Assembly (NCBI GenBank): GCA_903813345.2
Contig: CAIIXF020000296.1
Location: 1 to 25,000, forward strand
Source: Owenia fusiformis
Lineage: Eukaryota > Annelida > Polychaeta > Sabellida > Oweniidae
Direction: 5' to 3'
DNA: 25,000 nt
Under the pieces are notes generated by a model. It made no database searches and was not told the DNA's origin. It saw only the letters and a list, made by a program, of their open reading frames with translations. Both the position numbers and the translations under genes were made by a program. Every line of letters begins with the position of its first letter. Position 1 is the stretch's first letter. Positions 1-8,689 of this stretch are shown one piece after another.

Positions 1-598
1 ATGCTGAAAGTTTATGAAGTAGTAGCTTATGTGGTACTCTGTCAAATGCGGCCGCTATATCTAGAAAAATTGTTTTGGAAGCTTTTCCTTGTTCGAATGT
101 GCTCTGAAGAAAATGTTCAATCGATTAAAGTTGATGAATAGTACTATGACCTGGTAAGAATCCGGACTGATGTTTGAAAAGAAGATTATTGTCAATTAAA
201 TGTTTCCTGATCCGATCAGCTAAAACCTTTTCAAATACTTTAGAGATACAGCTTAAAAGAGTGATAGGTCTATAATTGTTGATGTTTGATTTGTTATTCT
301 TCTTAAAAATTGGGCAAACATTTCCAATTTTCCAGATATCCGGGTAGGTACACTTTGATAAAAGTTTGTTGAATAAGTAGGTTAAAGGTTTTGAAATGGT
401 ATGGGCTGTCAAATTCAACATTTTGTTGGTGATGTTATCTGGGCCACATGCCTTTGAGGTGTCTAAGGACAAAATTATTTTCATTACCTCGAATTGATCG
501 GTCTGGGCGGAAATGAGAAGAGAATTAGTCCTAATTGGGAAATGGGGCGATTGATCAAAAGTTGCATCAGTATGATTTTTTGAGGCAAAGAAACTCAT
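1..598 (-). pseudogene. LINE reverse transcriptase, fingers and palm (cut by window edge)
   Basis: The frame 598-125 shows the conserved start of a non-LTR RT: SKACGPDNI, then PDIWKIGNVCPIFKK, then NYRPITLLSCISKVFEKVL, then HQSGFLPGHST. Past 125 the same frame loses similarity. A different minus-strand frame at about 1-68 reads FLDIAAAFDRVPHKLLLHKL, the palm motif A with its catalytic Asp. A frameshift therefore lies between about 60 and 120. The linker upstream (about 600-900) still reads as diverged LINE protein rich in Lys, Asn and Ser. The YADD box and thumb lie outside the window. Confidence 0.85.
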
Positions 599-1071
599 AA
601 ATCGGTTAGCTATATCAAGGTTGTTAGATAAGTCGTGTCCAGAGACATCGTCATAGATATTAGAAATATCATTTTTATGTAAATTGTTACCAAGGAATAA
701 TTTAATTAACCTCCAATAGCTTTTATCAGATTTATTGAGTTGATCAATTGATGAGATAGTTCTGAGTTCATGCGCCTCTTTGGCTTGTCCAATTAGTTGG
801 TAGACTTTAGAAGCTTGTTGATTATAATTGAATTTGTTAACTTGATTAGGAGATTTTGAAAATTTCTTATATAAAACTTTCTTTTTTGATATTTCACGTT
901 TAAGATTATCATTGAATTATGGCTGGTCATTTGACCTTACAGTGATAATTTTATTTGGAATTTAGGATTTGTATATGTCCGAGAGTTTTTCAATAAAGTT
1001 AGAGGTAGCTAAGTCCAAGTCTATATTGCTATCGATAATAACTGTCCATTCGGTTTTTCTAATTGCATCAT

Positions 1072-1500
1072 TCAAAGTTTCAAGATTAGCTTCATGGTAT
1101 TTCCAAATGGTTTTTTAGTAGGCTTGGACTTAGTCACACCAACTTTAATTTGAGCTACAATTGTGCTGTGGTCAGTTTTTTCAATGGGATCAGTGACATC
1201 CCAGTTGTCAAAAATATCTGGAGAATCGGTCAAAATATGATCAATGCAGGATTTGGAGTGGTCAGTTATTCTAGTTGGTTCACTAACAAGTTGTACAAAG
1301 TCTTGGTTATCTAAGGTTTCTAAGAGTTTAATTCCTGCTAAGTTTATGTCATCATTATCATACCAGATTGAATGTTTTGCATTTAGGTCACCCATCAGTA
1401 TGACATGGTCAAAAGCCGGCTGAGATGTTACTATTTGATCAAGTTGAGTTTCCAATAATTTCTTGTTTCTGTTGCATTCTGACTGGGTGACCTGTAGCAA
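1072..1500 (-). pseudogene. LINE ORF2: second half of AP-like endonuclease
   Basis: This frame holds the later endonuclease motifs in the expected order: ILMGDLNAKHSIW (the GDxNA catalytic loop), SEPTRI followed by CIDHILT (the T-R and IDHI motifs), and KTDHSTIVAQI (the terminal SDH-type His motif). In autonomous LINEs this domain nicks the target DNA for target-primed reverse transcription. It overlaps the 1431-2069 frame over about 70 bp, which marks the frameshift. Beyond KPTKKPFG the frame is lost again, and the linker toward the RT carries stop codons. Confidence 0.8.
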
Positions 1501-2069
1501 GTGCCAAATAAAATTCGTTTATGGTTCACAATAACAGTTACTAACAAGGTGTCAAGCCCATCTATGATAAAGTCATTAGAAATTTTTGTCACTAGGGTTT
1601 TATGAGTATAAATTACCAAACCTCTACCTCTTTCACTGTAAAAAACATTATAATTATTTATGTCAAAATCACCCGAATCCATTTTAGATTTGGAGATTCC
1701 AGCCTCACAAAGGCCAATAATGCTTGGATTAACTTCATTTATTCTTAGTTTCAAAGAGTCAAATCGTGTACCCCCATTTGCTGAGAGGCTATTTATATTG
1801 GAAAACAAAAATGAAAGATTGTTCGGACCTGGATTAGGATGGACATCTCCTGCTATAAGAAGTAATAACAATTTCAAGTTTGGAGCAAATATTAATATGC
1901 AAAATCCAGGTACAACACAACAGGTTGCTAGAACTTTTAAGGTCAAACATAAGGAGTAAGGACTCACAATGTATTTGAGATGCTGGTTTATATGATATAT
2001 TATCAACAGTGGAAGGAAAAGACAAGTTGTTATGCAACTGACCAGATTACAACAATAGTAAAATCCCAT
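1431..2069 (-). pseudogene. LINE ORF2 N-terminus: 2A-like leader and first half of endonuclease
   Basis: Open frame of 212 codons. Residues about 1-75 are strongly hydrophobic, with runs of Leu, Ile and Cys, and end in LLLLLIAGDVHPNPGP, which resembles the 2A/CHYSEL ribosome-skipping consensus D-V/I-E-x-N-P-G-P with His in place of Glu. An AP-endonuclease start follows: the SNINS strand, then LCEAG carrying the probable catalytic Glu, then GRGLVIY and GTCYRSPS. After the Tyr-Arg motif the frame is lost, and the rest of the endonuclease continues in another frame (1072-1500). The match to the EEP (endonuclease/exonuclease/phosphatase) fold is clear by motif order. Loss of function follows from the frameshift. 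Confidence 0.8.
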
Positions 2070-2129
2070 AGATCACATATGGTATGTTGAAAAATCTCAG
2101 GTATGCATATATGAGCATATACATCACGA

Positions 2130-2142
2130 GGGGGGGGGGGGG
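2130..2142. repeat. Poly-G tract (13 G)
   Basis: An uninterrupted run of 13 G lies about 60 bp upstream of the LINE open frame, as C on the coding strand of that element. A second homopolymer of 16 C is at 24404-24419. Such runs are prone to length error in assembly, and the G-rich strand could form a quadruplex. Confidence 0.9.
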
Positions 2143-2149
2143 TTTGATC

Positions 2150-3519
2150 AATTCGAAAAAGAGCAAGTCTCTAGTTATTGGAATTCTATTCACCCTCCAT
2201 TGTTGAATTAGGTCTATCCGACCCCTTGTCTAGTCACCCATGCCCCAGTCCCAACCCAAAACCTGCCTGCCACAACCCCAGTAAAGATAAAGTGTCTCAT
2301 GGAAATGAAGCAATCTGAGGAAGGAGGCTCTCAGAGAAAAGTGTGATGTACTGGTTCATAGGTTCTGCAGTAGTAGCTGGTATTGTACACAGAGAGTATA
2401 CACATTGTTATGATTGGCTTTACTGAACTTATTTGAGAATATTATGGCATAGAAATAAAAATTGTCTAAAGGCTAACTGAGTATACACACTTTTCGCGAG
2501 ATCCTCTCAGTCTGAGATTAACACTGAATCACAAAAAAACACAAAGTAAGTGGTTAATATTATACACACAGAGATCAGAAACTTATGTCTGGGCTCCAAA
2601 AGAGTCAACTACATGTAATATTAAGCTATGCATCGCACAATGGGATACACTCTTCGTAAATGCGTTGCTATGTACACAATAAATCTAAAATGTAAATACA
2701 TGTACGTTGCGTTGTTAGCATAATATGAATATGATTCTAATGATTTTATTACCATAAAGGTAAAAAATTAAAAAATAGTAGTTGGAGTACACCTGTTGGA
2801 GCCTCAAAAGACGAAAAAAGTTTCCAACACATCTTGCCTTGTTGTCTGAGGACAACTGTCCAGTTTTAATCGTCACTGTTATATCATTGAACAGGCACAA
2901 AATTCAAAGTCCATGAATCGCCTGTTATTAACAGGTGTATGACAGTCGGTTTTTATGTACAGGTATTAAATCTAGCACTTTGGTAGTGAATTGGCCAATT
3001 TCAATTCTGTTCTGATACTTAGCAATGGTGTAAAGCAATCAAAATAACCGTGAAAAAGTCAGCACTTGGCATAAAGACTATTAATCTAACAGAAAACAAA
3101 CAATGACAAAGTTGATTATACCCCAAGTCCCTACTCGAGACTTGCTATATAAGTGAGGTTTGATAAAAATTAAAATAAGGTTCATGAGGCATCACATGCT
3201 TGATTACCTAAAGTGGAAGCCACTTGAGTCCAGAAGGAGAGTTGTTTAAGGTGCTATGGAAGTTAACAGGAAATGACAAAACAGGAAGTGATAATTTTTT
3301 TTGCATTTTTAGACATCTTTTGAACAAAGATAACAGAGTTCTGTTTTGACCTCCAGTTAATTCAACTAGTTCCAAATACCATTTACAGGTCTAGGATCAC
3401 AATGTGCAGGGTCAGAATGACCCTAAACATGATGAAATAACCTTTTTAGCCCTTTGAAAGTGTGACTGAAAAAAAACTCAAAGTAGGAGCTAGGGAAGGT
3501 CACTGAACAGAATCTTTTG
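2150..3519. other. Gene-free stretch
   Basis: No reading frame with recognisable similarity or plausible exon structure was found. A short hairpin (GTTGTC, TGAG loop, GACAAC) lies in the 2840-2865 area. The frame at 2715-2900 on the minus strand is low-complexity and has no motif. The stretch is probably intergenic DNA or part of an upstream intron of the methyltransferase gene. Confidence 0.5.
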
Positions 3520-3710
3520 AATTTTTCAGAAAATGTGCCCAATATAATATGCTCTAACTGATACAATCAAATACAACAAAAATGGCAGTCATAAAAAGAA
3601 AATATATCGCTTTTCAAATCAGTTTTTTCATTTTTTTCTTTTTCCATAAATGATATCAAATTTTCAAAGCTTGTATCATTTAGAGCAATATATTGGGCAC
3701 ATTTTATGAA
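3520..3710. repeat. Imperfect fold-back element
   Basis: The segment at about 3529-3566 (core AAAATGTGCCCAATATA, then GCTCTAA, then GATACAA) recurs in reverse complement at about 3671-3706 with only a few changes. Weaker complementarity extends outward for some 15 bp. The loop of about 100 bp is T-rich. This is the shape of a fold-back MITE or of a palindromic remnant of a larger element. No target-site duplication was identified. Confidence 0.6.
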
Positions 3711-4584
3711 TTTGAATTGTTAGTCCTGGAACCGATTAATCTGATGATTGCTCCGATATGCCTTGGTCTACAGGCACTTCTGAACCTTTTGAAATAAACA
3801 TGACCCAACTGTGAAAATGGATAGCTGGTTCGGTATTTGGCCCTGTTGTGTGCCCAAAACTGCCAGTATTGATACCCAGGAAGCTTTAGTCCCCAGTCAT
3901 TTGCCCATCAATTTGAGGAACTTGACCCTGATTTGCGCCAACATTGTTCTGGGAGAAATTTAAATGAATTTACCCCCTGACCCTTAGAAAGTTGGAAAAC
4001 TGCTCGCTACCTGGTAACTGAAATTGATTCCTGAGGTGGATCGAACTGTTGGTGGATGGAACGTTTTCCCAACTGGGAATGAGTGACACCATGGACAAGA
4101 ACCCGTCCATGACAAACTCTATTGAATTTACTCCTAATTTCATAGAGATTGCTTTGTGTCACTCATCATGCCCATCCAGTAGTGGAATCCTGTGACCCTT
4201 GTCTCCGTGAACCGAGAAGGACATGACTACCTCTGCTGTGATGAAGAAGTTTGTCCGACCAACAAATCCAACAAATCCTGAAGATGGCTAGAGGAATCAA
4301 CAGTGGCTGAAACTTTGGACACTTTGTGGTACCAGATTATATATGCCTGGAACAACTCCATGACAAATCTAGCTAAAGATGAACAACTGGAAGATGGTGT
4401 ACTCCATGTTACAATTAAATGGAGAACCATGAACATTTAGTATTTTCTTAATACCTATGAAGATTTCTACCCTGTGGACTTTAAATAACATGAACATTTT
4501 GTTATCTACGTTAACAGCTCATGGACTTATTAACTATAGTTTGTTTTTATCGAGGTTCCGGTCGAACCTATTTTTAAAGGGGAG
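3711..4584. other. Gene-free stretch, possibly degraded LTR-element interior
   Basis: All six frames are broken by stops. Base composition is less AT-rich than the surroundings, and the segment ends in a purine tract next to an LTR-like block, so it could be eroded internal sequence of an LTR retrotransposon. No protease, RT or integrase motif could be recognised, and the minus-strand frame 4227-4436 has no known motif. Confidence 0.3.
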
Positions 4585-5069
4585 TGATGTGATGACACGT
4601 GATCAAAGGTGGTATACCCTTGTTTTCTGATCACTGGTCATCGTGTTAAATCCTTCTTAATATCAATGTATTATATTTAGTTTTAATTATAGCAATGTTA
4701 TTTCCATGTTTTAATATTTAAAGTTACATTTTCGTTTCACATTTTTCCTTCATAAAGTTTTGCATTGTACTTTGTGACCCTTTGACCTGTTCATTCAGTG
4801 CAGTCTATATGCTGCTGCTATAGCAGAGCCTTAGCCTGAACCAAGTGAACTCTATTCAAACTTTTTGAATATACAATTAGTTACAGTCTGGCTTTCTTAG
4901 ATAATCCCTTAGCTGTAAGAATCATCCCTTTGTTCGGTGCCTGGTCCCAGGGCCAGGTGCGGTACAATAAAATGGTAATTTGGCAACTTTTAGAATATAA
5001 ACTGTCTGGTTCCTTTGGTCAAGGGCACTTTTACACCGGACCTTGACAGGGACACTTGGTTTCTACACA
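4585..5069 (+). mobile_element. LTR-like block (possible Ty3/Gypsy 3' LTR)
   Basis: A polypurine-like tract (AAAGGGGAG at about 4576-4584) is followed directly by TGATGTGATGACACGTGATC. A polyadenylation-type signal AATAAA lies in ACAATAAAATGG near 4967. The block ends near CTACACA at about 5069, so it would run TG...CA. A small GC-rich hairpin (GCCTGG...CCAGGTGC) sits about 30 bp before the signal, where an R region would be. No second LTR, primer-binding site or target duplication was seen, so this could be a solo or 3' LTR, or a chance arrangement. Confidence 0.35.
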
Positions 5070-5121
5070 TTTTTAGACATAAGCTAAAACATTTTTGGAT
5101 ATCATCTCTTGACCAAAGGAA
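5010..5121. repeat. 14-bp perfect inverted repeat
   Basis: TTCCTTTGGTCAAG at 5010-5023 and its exact reverse complement CTTGACCAAAGGAA at 5108-5121 are separated by 84 bp. The left arm lies in the 3' part of the LTR-like block and the right arm beyond its presumed end, so the two may mark the true edge of an insertion. Confidence 0.7.
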
Positions 5122-5129
5122 TCAACAGT

Positions 5130-5516
5130 GACAATGGGTAAGCCAAATTAATGTATGCTAGTGTGTTTTTGTAATATTGTATTTGTACTGATATTCTTTA
5201 TTTGTGCTAGTGTTGTTTGAGTAGTATTTTGATTACAATAGATTTATTTGACTTTAATCTATTTGTTTCTTAATTTATTTCATATTATACACTTTAGTAC
5301 CCTTTCACATAAGTTGAACATTAACTTTAACTTAACTATTTTAACTTCCTGCAGGTGTCGCGATAAGAGACTAAAGAGCCTGTCTTATCTATCGTTCGTG
5401 TGTTTCCACAATCAGCATATAGTTTAACTTGACCTGTAAAAAGATATTTTTATTTATCACAGTCCAGCAAAAAAAATTTTTTTGATATTAATGAAGAAGT
5501 AATTTAATGTTTGAGG
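5130..5516. other. AT-rich gene-free stretch
   Basis: T-rich sequence with no supported coding frame. One feature worth recording is ACAATGG followed by GTAAGC at 5131-5143: an ATG plus one base before a good donor site, phase 1, which would join in frame to the methyltransferase exon at 7767. That is only a possibility. Confidence 0.35.
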
Positions 5517-5620
5517 ATTTAAGCCTTGGACTCGGTGCATTGTTTGCTGAATCATACCATGACGTTGCTGTTTCCAAATGGAATGAAGCAGCTACAATGC
5601 CTTGAGTCTCGGGCTTAAAT
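5517..5620. repeat. Short fold-back element (about 104 bp)
   Basis: The left arm at 5517-5543 (ATTTAAGCC..GGACTC....CATTGT) and right arm at 5594-5620 (ACAATG....GAGTC...GGCTTAAAT) are imperfect inverted copies around a spacer of about 50 bp, which itself begins GCTG and ends CAGC. It resembles a small hairpin MITE. Terminal duplications were not evident. Confidence 0.55.
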
Positions 5621-7139
5621 TCGTTTCACACATTGCAAAATATTTTCTACAAAATCAACTAAAATGAACGAAATCACCTAAAGAAAACATTTTCAATGAA
5701 ATTTTTTGCATGAGTCCTGAAGTTGGCAAATCATGAAATCCAATGTGAAAAGTCCATTAATCACCATTGCAACTTTTTAACCAGTGACCCTGAGTGCGTT
5801 ATTGATTATTATTTCATGCACTGCTGTAACGTGAAATACTTTGTTCGGATTGGCTGGATTTTTTATTCTGTTTCCTTCATTATTCAAAAGCCTAACGCCT
5901 CAACGAGGTTTAATTTGCTAATAACATTTGGGATATCATGTTTTTATGTCAAGAGGGGAGAACATGTTCATTTGACACCTGGTGGTGGCTTTTAATTTAT
6001 GCGAGATGACTACGCCCTTAGAGCTATCATGTTATATCGGACACTAAAAGTCAGGACAGAATATACTCAGATCTGTTTTGAATTTGTGTCCTCATTTGAC
6101 AATCAAAAAGCTTGAATAAATTGCTTACTTAAGTCAGATTCGTATTCGTGATTAAATAAGTAAATTAAAAGCTTATGCCATCAGTGATATGAAGCAGTGA
6201 TTCTAACAAGAAAATATTGTTAGACTAATTAATGTTCTCACTAATTACCTAAACACTGCGGAGGAACTCGTAAAGCGAATTACGTAAACGGATTCGTTTT
6301 CGTAACAAAATGGCGCAAACGATTTCGATACGTTTTTTCATGATTTCACGAGATATAAGTAGAATCACCAGTACCTTTTTTGCACAAACGTGCTGTCAGA
6401 ATCTTAGGTTTCAGAAAATCCAAGCTTTTTGCGAACGTATTGTAAGACTGCAAAATCATCAATAAACTTCCTCACTTAAGTTACGTAAATGAATGGGCTA
6501 AGAAGTGCGGCAATTAAGAAACGATGAAAATTATGTTATGTTAACGGGATTTCTGAGCATGATAATTCTCTAAAGTTAAGTTTACACGCTCAGTTGATAA
6601 AGTTGGCAACACAAATGTTAATTGATTTGGTACAGAAATTATTATAACGTTCACCTGCAATTACCCAAATGCGAGTAGGTAGTTACCAGTTTCACCACCT
6701 GATTCGGGTCAATTAACATGGCAGGTATATAAGAAAGTTCCCTTAAACTTGAAATATTATCAATTTAAGTGGCTCAATTTTCATATAACCCTTATGTGTC
6801 TAATACTTATTCTATTGAAAATATGTCCAGTAAAGCAAAATATTATCTGTCCACTAAAAGAAAAGATATTTCATTTTTTGTGATTTTATAGCATGGGGTC
6901 TATGGGGAATCTCCCCGAGCTAGAAGTCACATTTTCAAAGAAAAGTAATTTTTCAAAGTTGATAAACACTTTTTAAAACCACATTTCTAGATGTAATTTT
7001 ACATGTAGATTTCAAATATGATATTACTTTGACTGAATTTTGAATTTTTAATGACGTAAATCAAGATTATTTCTACTCGCATCTGGGTTATTTACACTAC
7101 AGCAAGTTTAAAAAGTACATTTTTGACCTTCTCAAAATC
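5621..7139. other. Gene-free stretch
   Basis: No reading frame with recognisable content. The 90-codon frame at 5723-5995 has no motif, signal peptide or exon-like borders that can be trusted. Around 6255-6335 the DNA is locally richer in CpG, with repeated ACG/CGT words, unlike the flanking AT-rich sequence. It could be a 5' region of the methyltransferase gene, but no exon could be fixed there. Confidence 0.4.
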
Positions 7140-7740
7140 TGTGAAAAATTGGTCAAGACGGCACACACGGGCGACAATGTCCGACATTGTCCCTTTGTCC
7201 GTTTTGTCCCAACTTGTCCGCTCTTGTCTAACGGACATCATGGGCCATCATGGGACAATGTCATTGGAATATAGCGCCATTTTGTCAAAAAATGGACATA
7301 TGATCATCACGTGATGAAATCCCCCTCATTTGTTCAGTAATGTCCCAAGAAAAGAATCAACATGTTCATTCTTTTCTTGGAACAGAAAGGGACAAAAAGG
7401 GACAAAATCGGACAACTTGGGACAATGTCCAGGGGACAACTTGGGACAAAAAAGACAACGTGGGACAATGTCCCCTGATGTCCCAAGAATGTCCCATGGG
7501 AATGTACAAACTTGTCCTTTCATGTCCCATGAAAATAGTTTACTCAATAACTCCCTTGATGTCCCATCATGTCCCATTGGTGTACGGCTAGCTTAATGTC
7601 CCAAGAAAAGAATCAACATGTTCATTCAATTTCTTGGGACATACTGTAAAGGGACAACTTGGGACAAAATCGGACAACTTTGTCTACTCAATAACTCCCT
7701 TGATGTCCCATCATGTCCCATTGGTGTACGGCTAGCTTAT
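7140..7740. repeat. TGTCC/GGACA-rich palindromic repeat cluster
   Basis: About thirty copies of TGTCC or its complement GGACA occur in 600 bp, in both orientations, so the segment can pair with itself extensively. GGGACAATGTCCC at 7462-7474 is a perfect inverted repeat around one base. Two partly duplicated units are visible: a long copy at about 7340-7594 and a short copy at about 7595-7739. Both begin with ATGTCCCAAGAAAAGAATC and end with the same block of about 55 bp finishing TGTACGGCTAGCTTA. The overlapping open frames here are by-products of the repeat. The cluster ends about 27 bp before the splice acceptor of the methyltransferase exon. Confidence 0.85.
7345..7380. repeat. 36-bp near-perfect palindrome
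   Basis: CCAAGAAAAGAAT and ATTCTTTTCTTGG face each other around CAACATGTTC, with only one mismatched pair over 36 bp. The flanking TGTCC and GGAACA extend it. The second repeat copy (7597-7641) keeps 12-bp outer arms, TGTCCCAAGAAA and TTTCTTGGGACA, with a shortened right inner arm. Confidence 0.85.
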
Positions 7741-7766
7741 ATTTGTTTTGTTGCTTTTACCTTCAG

Positions 7767-8407
7767 GGGAAGGATCAAACCTCAAGTTTGCTCAAGAAGC
7801 AATGGCGGTTCTACATTCTGTTGTGGACGAATACAAGATACTGAAAGGAGTGAAAAGAGTTCGCCTTTTGGATATACCCTGTGGTGATATGCAATGGATG
7901 TCCCGTTTCCTAGCAACAAGGGGTGACATAGACTATTATGGGATGGATATAGTACCTCAAATGATAGAATTACATGAGAAAAAATTTAAAGACAAACCTT
8001 GGACATTCAAGCAGCATGATATTGCAAAAACAGCCCTTGTCGAATCGTATGATATCATTCATTGTCGTATGATGTTACAACATTTGTCTGCTTCCGAGAC
8101 ACTAAAAGTCCTTGAAAACTTCTCCCGAAGTAAATCAGGTTATCTTATTACGACTACATTTCCGACAACACCTTCCAATCAAAAAATTGATGCAGGATCG
8201 TTTCAACTGCTTAACCTTGAAATTCCTCCCATATCACTCCCTCCTCCGTTATGTTACCAAAGAGATGGGGATCCATCTAGACGGGTTTATCACTTTCTAG
8301 GAGTTTGGCCATTACCACTGAAATACATTGAGGATTGTAGCCAAGTAGCAGTCAAAATGGGAGTGCTACAAGATGAGAGGAATTCGACCATTTATACATG
8401 TATTTGA
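7767..8407 (+). CDS. Class I SAM-dependent methyltransferase, last exon (5' part not located)
   Basis: The exon follows a pyrimidine-rich tract and acceptor (CCTTCAG at 7760-7766), opens in phase 1 and runs 212 codons to TGA at 8405-8407. Rossmann-fold motifs stand in order: RLLDIPCGD (motif I, SAM-binding loop, with Pro-Cys in place of the usual Gly-Cys), YYGMDIVP (motif II acidic residue that would hold the ribose), FKQHDIAK (post-II Asp) and YDIIHCRMMLQHLS (motif IV and helix). Downstream there is a TTTF strand and a Pro-rich stretch (EIPPISLPPPLC). The methyl acceptor cannot be told. Similar one-domain methyltransferases of unknown target occur in molluscs (recalled, not checked). Upstream exons were not found with confidence. 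A candidate mini-exon ATG-G at 5134-5137 would fit the phase. Confidence 0.85.
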
Positions 8408-8470
8408 AGACTATATTACAGACAGTTTAAGATAAATCACGTTACATAATTATAATCGAGTTACAGGGAA

Positions 8471-8677
8471 CAGGCCCGTAGCCAGGGGGGTCGATGGGTT
8501 CGGTTTCTCCCCTCTCCCGTTCCCTGGCCAAAAAAAGTTCAAAATCATGCAGTTTTTCACCATTCTGAGCACTTTTCAAGTGATTTTGACCACTTTAGGG
8601 CCAAAGTAGTCAACAGTGAAACACACTGGATTTTTAAAAAGTGAACACCACCATCGAGAATCCTGGCTACGGGCCTG
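8471..8677. mobile_element. MITE with 16-bp terminal inverted repeats
   Basis: CAGGCCCGTAGCCAGG at 8471-8486 is repeated exactly in reverse complement at 8662-8677. The element is 207 bp long, non-coding, and flanked on both sides by GGAA (8467-8470 and 8678-8681), a likely 4-bp target duplication. It sits 64 bp after the methyltransferase stop codon, so it is probably in that gene's 3' UTR. Elements starting CAGG..CGTAGCCAGG are common in marine invertebrates (recalled). The parent transposase family was not identified. Confidence 0.85.
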
Positions 8678-8689
8678 GGAAATAATTCC

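Larger units (their letters stand above)
1..2069 (-). mobile_element. Broken non-LTR retrotransposon (CR1/L2-like), 5' part
   Basis: On the minus strand the element reads, from its 5' end at about 2069: a hydrophobic leader with a 2A-like motif, an AP-like endonuclease, a linker, and the fingers and palm of a reverse transcriptase that leaves the window at position 1. This domain order is that of ORF2 in CR1/L2-type LINEs. The frame changes at least twice, once inside the endonuclease near 1440-1500 and once just before RT motif A near 60-120. In-frame stops lie in the linker around 915-965. The copy is therefore dead. No ORF1 or 5' UTR boundary could be fixed. A 13-G run at 2130-2142 lies upstream of the coding start. 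Assigning the exact clade would need an RT tree. Confidence 0.85.

Noticed and set aside
1660-1959. 99-codon open frame on the plus strand
   Set aside because: It is antisense to the LINE leader and endonuclease, which have clear motifs; the plus frame has none.
4227-4436. 69-codon minus-strand frame with Ser-rich content
   Set aside because: No recognisable domain, and the area looks like eroded repeat DNA.
7462-7474. Steroid-receptor-type element (GGGACA...TGTCCC)
   Set aside because: Nuclear receptor palindromes of this kind have a 3-base spacer; here it is one base, and the words recur all over the cluster.
7326-7887. Several overlapping open frames on both strands
   Set aside because: They are produced by the TGTCCC/GGGACA repeat and run into the methyltransferase exon in the wrong frame.
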